This document shows, one piece after another, positions 20,640-29,329 of a DNA stretch of 64,000 bases. The position numbers were made by a program, and so were the translations under genes. The notes beneath the pieces are model-generated. The model was not told the origin of the DNA, made no database searches, and saw only the letters and a program-made list of their open reading frames with translations. Numbering within the stretch: the stretch's first letter is position 1; every line of letters begins with the position of its first letter. Origin of the DNA: Neoceratodus forsteri (Eukaryota > Chordata > Ceratodontiformes > Ceratodontidae); the NCBI GenBank assembly GCA_016271365.2, contig CM028132.1, forward strand, positions 1,183,815,001-1,183,879,000. Reading direction: 5' to 3'.

Positions 20640-20838
20640 AAAGAATCTGGCAGTTTGACTTCAAACTGCACAGACAGAGCTTTGAACAGCGCCCTCACGC
20701 TGTGGAACTCCAGACTTCTCTGGAGTTAACCCTTTCCTCTCCGGGGCAGTTCAGAGGCTGAGGCTGACTGCTATAGTCCTAATACAGCAAGACTCCATGA
20801 GAAGAAAAGCAATTACTAAGGTGAGTAATTTTTTCTTC
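20640..20838 (+). repeat. DIRS-B right inverted terminal repeat with 3' extension
   Basis: It is the reverse complement of 15127-15306 up to CAAGACTCCATG, then extends by about 35-39 bases absent from the left end. The extension contains the AATTACTAAGGTGAGTAATT palindrome (20811-20830) and ends in TTTTTTCTTC. Confidence 0.93.
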
Positions 20839-21256
20839 TATCTCAATGGAGGGATTGGAGTGCAGGGTCCAAAGGACCCTGCGCTCTCACCATAACATAT
20901 GAATACTGTTCTACTATCTCAGTGGAGGGATGGGATCCCTACGCTCCCGCCATTACATATGGATACTGTTGTACTATCTCATTCGGACCCTGTGCTCCCA
21001 CCATAATGTATGGATACTGTTATGCTATCTCAATGGAGGGATGGCACTCCCACTGTAACATATGGATACTATGGAACCAAGCTGCACACTCGAGCGGACT
21101 CGATAGACCGTCATGGCCTGTTTCCGTTGGCAATTTCATATGTTCATATATTATACTATCTGGATAGAGGGATGGGATGCTCCCACCATAAAATAAGGAT
21201 ACTGTTATACTGCTCCCACTGTAAAATAAGGAAACTTTTATACTATCTCAAAAAGT
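20839..21256. repeat. Tandem ~60-70 bp repeats at the end of the palindrome-rich element
   Basis: Units contain TATCTCAATGGAGGGATGG, a variable CGCTCCCACCAT word, and ACATATGGATACTGTT. Four to six units are visible, two of them shortened. The last ends in CTATCTCAAAAAG. The inverted counterpart is at 11768-11885. A CR1 tail is embedded at 21071-21152. Confidence 0.7.
21071..21152 (+). repeat. Solo CR1-type LINE 3' tail
   Basis: CTGCACACTCGAGCGGACTC, GATAGACC and TTGGCAATTTCATATGTTCA match the 3' tail of the CR1 at 57780-57860 (GCACATTCGAGCAGACTTG, GATAGACC, TTGGCAAATTTCGTATGTTC). It is a severely 5'-truncated insertion. Confidence 0.75.
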
Positions 21257-21274
21257 AAGGAAATAAGTTTCAAA

Positions 21275-21510
21275 AAACTTCATTAATGCATTAGTTAGGG
21301 TTACAGCAACAAAAGTAGGGAAATGTGGCATTAGGGTTTCACCCTAACACTCCACCCCTACCCTGCACAGACCAAGAGGTGTTGGGGGGGCATTGGGATT
21401 GTCAACCCTAATGTTTACCCCATTCTCCTATACTGTACCCACCCAGCTTATTTTGGAATGAAATGGGGTGAACGTTAGGGTTGACAACCCCAATGCCACC
21501 CCCCCAACAC
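21275..21510. repeat. TTAGGGTT foldback module
   Basis: AATGCATTAGTTAGGGTT, CAAAAGTAGGGAAATGTGG and CATTAGGGTTTCACCCTAA are followed by sequence whose second half (AACGTTAGGGTTGACAACCC, CCCAACACCTTTTGGTCTG) is the complement of AGACCAAGAGGTGTTGGGGG to CAACCCTAATG just upstream. The module therefore folds on itself. Confidence 0.7.
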
Positions 21511-22104
21511 CTTTTGGTCTGCCATTCTGTGAGGAATTTCTGCCTGATTTTTGCAGAGTATAAAGAACTTTGGTAGAAGAACAGACAGTGAAAAGTTTGT
21601 GCAAATCCATCGATCGGTTGCAAAGTTATTACGTTTTTTTAGTTCCCATTATATTCTATGGGACTTTGCTGAACATTCCATTTCTCGGATAGAGGTGTTA
21701 CTCACGAAGTGGGATTTCATCTCATGAAGAAGGATTGAGTCTCATGAGATCTGTCCTTCTTCACAAGATTTGGAATCCCTCTTCGTGAGAAATAAATCCT
21801 CGTCATGAGCCACCATCTTGTTTTCTGTTGTTTTGGGGTTTTTTTATTTGAAAACCCACAAAAATGAAGACATCAAGATACACCAAGGCATGTATCTTAT
21901 TCATCGGGACTCCCTTAGATGGCTTCCTAAGTGGCTGCATGCAGTGTAGCCTCCAAGGGTGTTTTATTAATAGTTTAGCTTCCTTTTTCACCACACACTA
22001 ACTTCCTTTTTCACCACCCTCTGTTCACTTTCCAGTATTAAAAAAAAAAAAAAAATTGCCAATATTGGGGTGCTCGATCCCTGTGTCGGCTTTTGAACCC
22101 CTTC
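21511..22104. other. Non-coding sequence of the hairpin family
   Basis: No gene is seen. CATCGATCGGTTGCAAAGTT at ~21608 parallels 13088. TCTCATGAAGAAGGATTGAG and TCTCATGAGATCTGTCCTTC (21720-21755) form an inverted pair. A poly-A run lies at ~22040. Confidence 0.45.
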
Positions 22105-22325
22105 CCCCCGTCACTGTTGAGCCCACTCCCAGTGTCCCAAAATATTTAGTATATAATTAATGTTTTCTGACATGGGGTACCCAATCCTCTTGTTGGCACT
22201 AGCACCGCCCCTGCACTGCCAGTGTGGGACACTGGGGAGCCCACTCCCAGTGTTCCCAGTTATTTGTAAACATCCACCCACTACTGAGGGGTACACTGGG
22301 GAGCCCACTCCCAGTGTCCCCAAAC
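22105..22325. repeat. Repeated GC-rich hairpin (GACACTGGG/CCCAGTGTC)
   Basis: AGCCCACTCCCAGTGT occurs three times, at about 22118, 22239 and 22303. In the last two it is preceded by ACACTGGGG, so each can form a short hairpin. The spacing between the last two is ~66 bases. No gene is seen; the sequence after 22326 up to 22604 is also unassigned. Confidence 0.6.
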
Positions 22326-22604
22326 AAAAAAGTCCCTGAAATAAGGAAAACAGTCCCCCGTCTTTTTTGTTTTAAACCTATAAGAAATTCCTTGCCATCT
22401 CCCCATACTCCCTCCTCCATCCCAACCCTCCCTCTGCGCACCCACCTCCCCGCACCCCCCTTACCCCACACTTACCTCCCAAGGCCAGCGACTGCAATCT
22501 TTTGTAGACTGGGACATGTCTACACACTTCAAAGCTGAACCACAAACTGAGGAATCCAAATAAGCGCTGTCAGTGGGGTTTTCAACTTGGGTTGCTATCA
22601 GGGG

Positions 22605-23350
22605 TTCTTGGGATCCCACCTCACGAACACTGGCACTGTCATTTCATTACTCTGTCTCGAAAGGTGATTTCATGATCGCTGTGCGGAATCACCTTTCGGG
22701 ACCGATTAACAAAGTGATAGTGCCAGTGTTCATGAGGTGGGGTCCCAGAAAGCCCATGTTGCAAATTTGGTGACAAAATTCCAAAAAATGACTGTTACGA
22801 GTGTGCATTGCACAGTTTCTACACACGCTCGTAACTTCACCAATTTTTAATATTTTCACACCAGATTTTCAACATTGCCATTTTTTTACACCTTCTCATG
22901 AACAGTGTAGCTGTCATTTTTCACATCCTGCCCAAAACATGTTTTCACACCTGTGGTGCAGAATGGTGCGCTTGCTGTGTGAAATCAACTTTCAGGACGA
23001 ATTAATGAAATCACAGTGCCTGTGTTCATGAGGGGATGTCCCAGAAAGGCCATGTTGAAAATGTGGTGAAAAATTCCCAAAAATGACTGCGTTATGAGCA
23101 TGCGTTGCACAGTTTCTGTCCATGCTTGTAACTTTGCCAAGTTTTCATATCTACACTCCAGATTTTCAACATTGCAATTTTTTCACACCACCTTATGAAT
23201 AATACAGCTATAATTTTTCAAATCCTGACAAAAATGTTTTTCCACACGTGTGGCACAGAATGCCATTACAGTTGCGCAGAATTACATTTCGACAGGGATT
23301 TGAATATTTTCTGTACTGGGAACATGCGGTGAGGTGATAAGATGGGTTAT
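22605..23350. repeat. Hairpin modules H1, H1-like and H2 in a row
   Basis: First hairpin: GGGATCCCACCTCACGAACA with GGCACTGTCATTTCATTA against AAAGTGATAGTGCCAGTG and TTCATGAGGTGGGGTCCC (22612-22747). A second, more diverged hairpin is at ~22885-23050. The third, an H2 type, is at ~23195-23340. They are separated by near-identical linkers containing AAAAATGACTG, GCATTGCACAGTTTCT and AACTTTGCCAA. The order and linkers match 14625-15085, so this is another copy of the same family with one unit duplicated. Confidence 0.75.
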
Positions 23351-23564
23351 GTTGAAAATTTGGGGTGAACATTTTTTAAGATGACACAGTTATGACTATT
23401 TGTTGTCATTTCATTCATACCACCATTAACTTCCATGCATTGGAGCTTGCAGAGCCAGAGGCCCCTGCATTTCCACAGCTAGATATGACATGCACATCTG
23501 TGGAAGAATGGTAACACGAGGGTCCTCCCACAGTAAAATAAAGATACTATTATGCTATCTAAAA
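23351..23564. other. Element end sequence of the hairpin family
   Basis: It includes CTCCCACAGTAAAATAAAGA and TACTATTATGCTATCTAAAAAAG, the counterpart of the end at 21210-21256. No gene is seen. Confidence 0.55.
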
Positions 23565-23935
23565 AAGTAAGGAAATAAATTGCAAAAAACTTTGTCAATG
23601 CATCAGTTAGGGTTAAAGTGTCAAAAGTAGGGAAATGCAGCATTAGGGTTTCCAACCCTAACACCCCACCTCCACCCTGCACAGATGAAGAGGGATTGGG
23701 GGTGGCACTGGCATCTCCAGCCCTAATGCTCACCACATTCCATTAGAAAATAAGCTGAGTGTCCACAGCATAGGAGAATGGGGTGAGCATTACGGCTGGA
23801 ATGCTGTGCCCCCCAATCCCTCTTCGTCTGTACAGGGTGGAGGTGGGTGTTAGAGTTGGAAACCCTAAGGCCACATTTCCCTACTTTTGACAGTTTAACC
23901 TGAACTGTTGCATTAATGACATTTTTGTAATACAT
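23565..23935. repeat. Foldback repeat with ~165 bp arms (TTAGGGTT module)
   Basis: The left arm (AATGCATCAGTTAGGGTT, CAAAAGTAGGGAAATGCAGC, CACCCCACCTCCACCCTGCA) is mirrored by the right arm (TACAGGGTGGAGGTGGGTGT, CACATTTCCCTACTTTTGAC, AACTGTTGCATTAATGAC). A short centre around 23745-23775 separates them. It is the clearest palindrome of the family and has no coding capacity. Confidence 0.85.
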
Positions 23936-23938
23936 ATA

Positions 23939-23940
<2 letters not shown>

Positions 23941-23990
<50 letters not shown>
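23941..23990. repeat. (AT)n microsatellite
   Basis: A nearly pure AT run directly adjoining the foldback repeat. Confidence 0.97.
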
Positions 23991-23994
<4 letters not shown>

Positions 23995-25205
23995 GTATAT
24001 TATGGTAGCACGGTAGTGCTACCATAGCTAAGGTTGAGTAGCCCTTTTAAGGTTAAAGAGTGAAACTTTGCACCTTAATAACTTTGCCACCGTTCAACAG
24101 ATTTGCCTGAAATTAGGCAGGCACAGACTGGCAGCATGGATCTTGGGATCTGCCGACTTTCATACCAGTCGGATATATGGCTGCGAAGTTATGAAGCAAC
24201 ATTTGTGTGCACAATTATGTTTTTTTTGTGAATTCTTTGCTCGCGCCTACAGGTTGCACGGTTTGTGTGAACGGTCCAAAAACTTTCTGGGAACGTGCGG
24301 CTGGGGTCCCCGATGTGCCTTTTGAAGATTTCGTGAAAAAATGTTAAACGGTTCAAAAGTTATTCAAAAAACAAGTTCCCATTTTAAGTCAATGGGAAAA
24401 GTTAACAAAAAGTTTGAAAGTGTCGCAAATGCACTTTTTAGTGTTGCAATTGGCCCTAGTAGTGTCACAAATCTGCCATTTTGTTTTCAGTTGGTGATCA
24501 GAAAAATGCTTGGCATTTAAAATTGGGACCATCTAGGGACACAATTCTTTTTGTATTTACCTAGTCGAGCCCTAAGGATGCTATGCACGTCTTGATTTTG
24601 GGGTTAAACACCCCAGAAATATGTTTTTTCAAATTTCTGGAAAAAGTAGTGTCACAATGTAGTGTCGCAGCTGTGACACTTTCGCAAATTTTGCAAAAGG
24701 TTTTGCAAATTGCGACACTACTTTTCCAGACTGTGGCCAAAATGACAGGAGTTCTTTGCCACCCTGCTGTATAAGAACGGTTTGGTCTTTTGGGCTAAAA
24801 TTTGGAGGGAAGGCAGCCAACATCTCACAGATGTGCCTTTTGGTGGTTTGGTGGCAAAGTATTGCATGGATGCCAAGTTACGGTACTCTGAATTTGATGT
24901 TTTTTCCCATAGACTAACATGGTGGCGTCCGCCGCGCCTTTCGGGGCTCATATCTCAGAAACGGTGCGAGATACGGAATTTTTGTCACGACAAAGCATAG
25001 TCCTATGGGCTATGTGTTCAGTGAAAACCTAGCCAGGAAACTGATGAATCATGTAAAATTTAAATTTTTTTTCTACGTTGCACAGTTCCTGAGATATAAG
25101 CAATTTAGTATTCCAACAACTCATTTTCTGCTCCGAGGTCCATTATTATGCATACATTCTTTCTACACACTGTATTTCTCTATGCAGTTGTTGGACAAAA
25201 ACAGG
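23991..25205. other. Non-coding sequence with repeated short phrases
   Basis: No gene is recognised. Phrases such as AATAACTTTGCCACCGTTCA, GTTCAAAAGTTATTCAAAAA and CATATCTCAGAAACGGTGCG resemble those in 12800-13130 and 21590-21660, so the stretch probably belongs to the same dispersed family. GTGTCGCA/AGTGTCACA words recur several times at 24420-24720. Confidence 0.45.
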
Positions 25206-25211
25206 GTGTGC

Positions 25212-25575
25212 ACTTCTGTTACTGTTACAGTTAGCATTTCCACTGACGTTTCTGTGACCGTTTGCGTTCCCGTTCATGTCACCATGTGCGTTACCGTTTG
25301 TGTTCTCGTTTGCGTACATGCTTGCGTTCGCATTTCCATTTCTGTTTCCTTTGGCATTATTTCTGCTGTTACCATTACCATTTACATTTCCAATTCCTGT
25401 ACCGTGACCGTGCGCATCATGGTTTGTGTTTCCTTATGCACTTGCTTCTCCTTTGCGTCACTTTCCGCTTGTGTTTCCATTAACGCTTGCTTTTGCACAT
25501 TTACGCTTTCTGTCACCATGTGTGCAAACTGCTAATGTCATGCTTTCCCTTGCACTTACCATTACTATGTCACAA
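25212..25575. repeat. Degenerate hexanucleotide repeat (GTTNCN-like)
   Basis: The sequence is dominated by six-base steps such as GTTACC, GTTTGC, GTTCCC, ATTTCC and GTGACC for ~360 bases. One frame stays open (25005-25535). It gives a protein with every second residue Val, Thr, Ile, Ser or Cys, a direct consequence of the six-base period. I interpret this as an old microsatellite, not a gene. Confidence 0.7.
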
Positions 25576-25624
25576 AACATCACGTGGTGGGAGCACGGGC
25601 CCAAACCACCACATTCCATTCACT

Positions 25625-25830
25625 ATTTCTACTGCACATTCTCAAAAAAAAGGGAAATTAGAGGCAACAAACTCAGTTTAATGCATCAGTTAGGGTTGTT
25701 CCACAGCGACAAAAGTGAGGAAATTCGGTTTTAGGGTTGAAAGCTCCCCTTGCACCCCCTAGCCCGCCATCTCAACCGCCAACGGGGTGTGCATTGGGGT
25801 CGTCGGTCCTAACTCTCACCCCATTCTTCT
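25625..25830. repeat. TTAGGGTT module, fourth copy
   Basis: AATGCATCAGTTAGGGTTGT, GACAAAAGTGAGGAAATTCG and TTTTAGGGTTGAAAGC follow the same order as at 3119, 21275 and 23590. Here only one arm is clear. Confidence 0.6.
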
Positions 25831-26185
25831 ACACCTCAGCTTGTTTACACATGTGAAAAGCATTATGGAAAGCATATGCAAATGCCCATTAATTAATTTG
25901 GACTGTCTCATCTTTAAGCAGAATTGCATGATGCCAGAAGGCCTCACAATACAATCAGCAAAGGCTGAGACCAGCAGACACAGACGCGTGTTTCATCCTC
26001 ATTTGGACTCATCAGTGTGCCATATCTGTACCTCAGCCCAGGGAGAGATAGCCAGCCATCCTACAGGGGATCTTATTGGTTTGAATCATGTGCAGCCCCA
26101 AAAAAAGAGAGAGAAGAGAACAACAAAAGAACCCCAGAGCAAATGCACTGTGGCAAGGGTTATCCCGGAGGATATTGGCCATACA

Positions 26186-26189
<4 letters not shown>
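25831..26189. other. Unassigned sequence
   Basis: No gene or named repeat is recognised. ATATGCAAATGCCCATTAAT occurs near 25877. A short open frame across 25787-26245 has no motif and ends in a microsatellite. Confidence 0.4.
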
Positions 26190-26221
<32 letters not shown>

Positions 26222-26255
26222 ATATGTGTGTGTGTATATATATAATGTATATATG
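26190..26255. repeat. (AT)n/(GT)n microsatellite
   Basis: Alternating AT, then GT, then AT steps. Confidence 0.95.
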
Positions 26256-26344
26256 TACATAGTCTATACCTGGATGCCAAGTGCTGCCTACCTTTACCTC
26301 ATATATGTTTGGGTTAGTTTTAAACGTATTAGTTTATATGTACA

Positions 26345-26484
26345 GGCTTAAATCTATGTATATTTTACTTTGCTCTCTTATTGAAATGTATCCCCTTCCC
26401 CCTCTCCCCCAGGATGCATCTGGAAATGAGCAATTTTAGCTCAGTATGCCTTTCCTGGTGAAACATTTCTAATAAATAAATAAC
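26345..26484 (+). repeat. LINE 3'-tail family copy, abutting DIRS-A
   Basis: CTCAGTATGCCTTTCCTGGT, GAAACATTTCTAATAAATAA and ATAACAAAATAA form the tail. It is the reverse complement of the start of the copy at 7150. The A-rich end stops exactly where DIRS-A sequence begins (ATGTACTACCTGAAC), so this LINE tail marks the right edge of the material that separates the two parts of A1. Confidence 0.7.
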
Positions 26485-26700
26485 AAAATAAATGTACTAC
26501 CTGAACAATCTGGGCGGTACACACTCATTTCATTTGTGTCAGGAGGCCCTCCGCATCTGGACCCTCATGTGCAGCTTGGATGCCGATCTCCTGGTGATTC
26601 ATGTAGTAGGAGCCTCCAGCCAACTAGTGGACACCTTCAGCTGGGTGTCCGAGCTGTCTCATGAGTGGTCCCTGCTTCGGGAGATGTCACACCCATCATG
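26485..26700 (+). pseudogene. DIRS-A RNase H C-terminal remnant
   Basis: MYYLNNLGGTHS, QEALRIWTLMCSLDADLL and HVVGASSQLVDTFSW match the A2 copy (LCKEALRIWSLVRSLEADLL, HVAGASNTLADALSR). The last catalytic Asp position reads D-T-F in place of D-A-L. The preceding catalytic residues are absent. Confidence 0.8.
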
Positions 26701-27160
26701 AAAGACTGCCTTCTTGGTGGCTGTCACCCCTGCCAGAAGGATCAGTGAGCTCCAGGTGCTCTCGGTGGAGTCTCCTTATCAGGTGTTCCACAAGGACAAG
26801 GTTGTCCTTCACCCCACCTGAAGTCCCTCTCGAAGGTTGCATTGAAGTTTCACCTTAACCAGGTGATTATCCTCCCAGTGTACTTCATCAATCCAACCTC
26901 AGAGGCCGAGTACAGGCTCCTGCATCGATCTCTGCTATAGTTTGGCTGGTAGGGAGCCTTCTGTAGGGCTAAGTGCACATTCCACCAGACATACCGCTGC
27001 CTTGGTGGCTGCTTCCAAGGACATTCCTATCCAGGAGATCTGCAGGGCTGCTACCTGGAAATCAGCACACACCTTCATTTGCCACTACCACATCGACCTT
27101 GAGTTACACTGGGATGCTGGTTGTGGGATCTCAGTCCTCCAATCTCTGTTTGCCAGATAG
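26700..27160 (+). pseudogene. DIRS-A tyrosine recombinase C-terminal remnant
   Basis: KTAFLVAVTPARRISELQ gives the first catalytic Arg. LSAHSTRHTAALVAAS gives His and the second Arg. FICHYHIDLE gives the Tyr. The methyltransferase-like part and the recombinase N-terminus are missing compared with A2, so a deletion joins RNase H to the catalytic core near 26690. A frameshift lies between the first Arg and the HxxR motif (~26815-26940). Confidence 0.82.
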
Positions 27161-27194
27161 GAGTGTGCGCCTTGCCCCCTCCTTCCAGAGAAAT

Positions 27195-27525
27195 GCTAAG
27201 TGTCTGCCAATGTGTGGAAAGTGCACCATATCCACACCCCTAGAAATACTCATCTGTAACATAGTTCTAGGAGTGGTTTATGGTGCACATTCACACAACC
27301 CACCCAACCTCCCTTGGCAAGTGGCACACAGATCCCTGCTTCCAGCGTGCAAAATCTGATGTCACGGGAAGAGCCAAGGAGTATATCACATGGGTGGGTG
27401 GGTGGGAGGAGTTTAACTTGAAAAACGCTTCAGCTGAACTTAACGGTGAAAGGAATACTGCCAGAGTGTGGATGTACACCATACACTACTCCTAAAACTA
27501 CGGTTACAGGTGAGTAACCCTCATA
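27195..27525 (+). repeat. DIRS-A ICR and right ITR (right part)
   Basis: The ICR at ~27207-27300 holds CACCCCTAGAAATACTCATC and TAACATAGTTCTAGGAGTGG, complementary to the two element ends. The right ITR runs from ~27340 and includes GGGTGGGTGGGAGGAG. It ends with the terminal palindrome GTTACAGGTGAGTAAC at 27503-27518. Confidence 0.82.
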
Positions 27526-28797
27526 TTCTTGATATAAATGCCTTCTATAGACATACAGTTAAGTATGTTGGAAACGTACAAATGTACCTTGGCCCCTTGA
27601 GCCTTGGGAATAAGCTTACTGTTGTGGTGCTAGGAGACGTGTCACAGTAGTGAGGACAACTTGCCTAATGGCCGCACTTGGGAGTAATGGTGGCCGTGCT
27701 GGGCTGTCCATGAAACACGGAGGAGCAACTGGGAGCAAAATCATTTTTAGAATGAATTCTGAGCATTTTTACGAGCAGAGTTTAGCATTTTTAATATTTT
27801 AGACTTACTTGCGTTTGTTTTGAAGTTATCTCCAGAATCTTTGTAACAAATGGGGACAGTATTCCACTTACCTTTGTGGGAGATGCTTTGCCTGCTGAAA
27901 AGTGCTGTTCATTGATTTTTTGCATTGTGGAGCTGAATTTGGAGACTGATCTGTCGGACTGAACTGTGGGGGAACTGTGGCAGACCATGCAGGGCTAGAA
28001 TGCTGGTCTGAGCGTATCCTGTGAGGAGGACCAAAATGGCAGTGCTGGTTTGAGGAGGAGTACTGTTGGAGTAGGACGAGGAGGAAGGAAGAAGGTGGGA
28101 CTGTTTGTGTTGCTGGAGTCCCTTGGAAGAATGAGGGGTTGAGCTTTTTGTGCAGCAGAAAGGCAGGCTGCAGCGCTGGAGTTTTGTGGATCAGTTGGCT
28201 GGTGAAGATCCATGACTGAACTATCGAGGTGTCTGTGGGGGGTATCTGGATGGTCAGACATCGGAGGGTGTCCGACCAGAGACAGAGAGAACCAGTGGGG
28301 CAGGCACTGGAGGGTGACTGCTACTGCGGGGGAGTCCCTAAAGCACCCTGAGGTTTGGCTGGGTCGGGAAGATTTGGAGAAATTGCGCTGCAGTGAATGT
28401 GTCAAGAAGGCCTACAGAATTTGGTGCTTTTTTCCTCCTCCTCCTCCTTCTCCTATACGCTGAAAACCAATGAGTAGGATCAAAGCCATATCAAGTTTTT
28501 GGAATAGTTTTTCAACAGACTGATTAATTGACAGTTAAAGTTTTAGTAAGAACTAAGAGGGTGAGAGCCTCCTGGTTCCTAAGCTATCTGGGCTGTGGAG
28601 GTGAGAGCTTCCCAATTATCATATGTGCTATGAAATCTGGACATGTTTTGATTCTGGACTTCTTTGGAGTACCTTTAAGATTGGGACTCAGATTTAGAAA
28701 TTTTCTGCTCCTGTTTGTGAAATTTCTGGAGACTTCAGAACCATTATATTTAATTGTGTGATTGTGCGAAAGTTGTTTTGGTGTAAGGTGTGTGGTT
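27526..28797. other. Unassigned 1.3 kb
   Basis: I see no gene or named repeat. Several open frames on both strands near 28000-28460 are proline- or serine-rich without motifs. A CTCCTCCTCCTCC tract lies at 28434-28452. Confidence 0.4.
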
Positions 28798-28900
28798 GTG
28801 TAATATATTTATTTATTTTTATTTAGTTTTTGTTGACCGGGTAAGTGCACTAGACAAATCCTGCCTATTTTCAGGCACGACCCGGGGGAGGGGGATACAG
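28798..28900 (-). repeat. LINE 3'-tail family copy
   Basis: The plus strand reads TTTATTTATTTTTATTTAG, GTTGACCGGGTAAGTGCACT and TTTCAGGCACGACCCGGG, matching the copy at 44884 most closely. Confidence 0.7.
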
Positions 28901-29258
28901 ATGAATGCCAACTGACCTTGAACCAGATTAAGCTGTTGGTGGTGTTTTTAGTGAATGAGGGAAATTTGGCCAGGACACCGGGGAAATTCCCCTGCTCTTT
29001 TCAATAAGTGCCATGGGATCTTTAACATCCACCTGAACTACCACCAGTCCAGGCAGATGGGACCTCGGTTTAACGTCTCATCCGTCTCATCCGAAAGACG
29101 GCACCTCAGAAGTGCAGCACCCCTCTCATGCTGCACTACAGTGTCAGTACTGGGATATTATCCCAAGTGCCAGATGTGGGAACTGAACCCACAGCCCTCT
29201 GATCTCCCGGCCTCTGAGGTGAGTGTGCTACCTACTGAGCCACTGACACTGACATAGA
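28901..29258. repeat. Ancient interspersed repeat (CTCATCCGAAAGACGG type)
   Basis: The stretch contains GCCATGGGATCTTTAACATC, CCTCGGTTTAACGTCTCATC and CGAAAGACGGCACCTCAG. It ends in TGAACCCACAGCCCTCTGAT followed by CTACCTACTGAGCCACTG. This word order is common in repeats of many fish and other aquatic animals. I do not assign a family name. It has no coding capacity. Confidence 0.6.
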
Positions 29259-29329
29259 AGGTGTATTGTGTTGGTTTTGGGGGGGTGAGTATTTGAGGAG
29301 AGTGAATTATTGGAGTGGGTTTTGTTTTT

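Larger units (their letters stand above)
15127..20838 (+). mobile_element. DIRS family B element, structurally complete (5.7 kb)
   Basis: This is a DIRS-type tyrosine-recombinase retrotransposon with both inverted ends, an ICR and the full gene order Gag, RT, RNase H, methyltransferase-like region and tyrosine recombinase. Left flank plus right flank rejoin into the local tandem repeat: AATACTGTTATTC joins TATCTCAATGGAGGG, matching the neighbouring unit GAATACTGTTCTACTATCTC. The insertion therefore left no long target duplication. TTC is found at the left junction, at the right junction and at the centre of the ICR, as expected for recombination at a short shared core. Gag is intact; the polymerase and recombinase regions have several frameshifts. 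Confidence 0.92.
26485..27525 (+). mobile_element. DIRS family A, right part (probably of copy A1)
   Basis: It begins inside RNase H at a point equivalent to 51168 of copy A2, about 180 bases after the point where the left part at 11757 stops. It runs through the RNase H end, a shortened region, the tyrosine recombinase C-terminus, the ICR and the right ITR. Its divergence from A2 is comparable to that of the left part. That both belong to one insertion is inference; they could be two independent truncated copies. Confidence 0.75.

Noticed and set aside
25005..25535. 176-residue plus-strand protein with alternating Val/Thr/Ile
   Set aside because: The alternation is the direct result of a six-base DNA repeat; no start context or homologue could be recognised.
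28000..28463. Overlapping frames of 136 and 83 residues as a possible host exon
   Set aside because: No splice-site context, domain or codon pattern that I could recognise.
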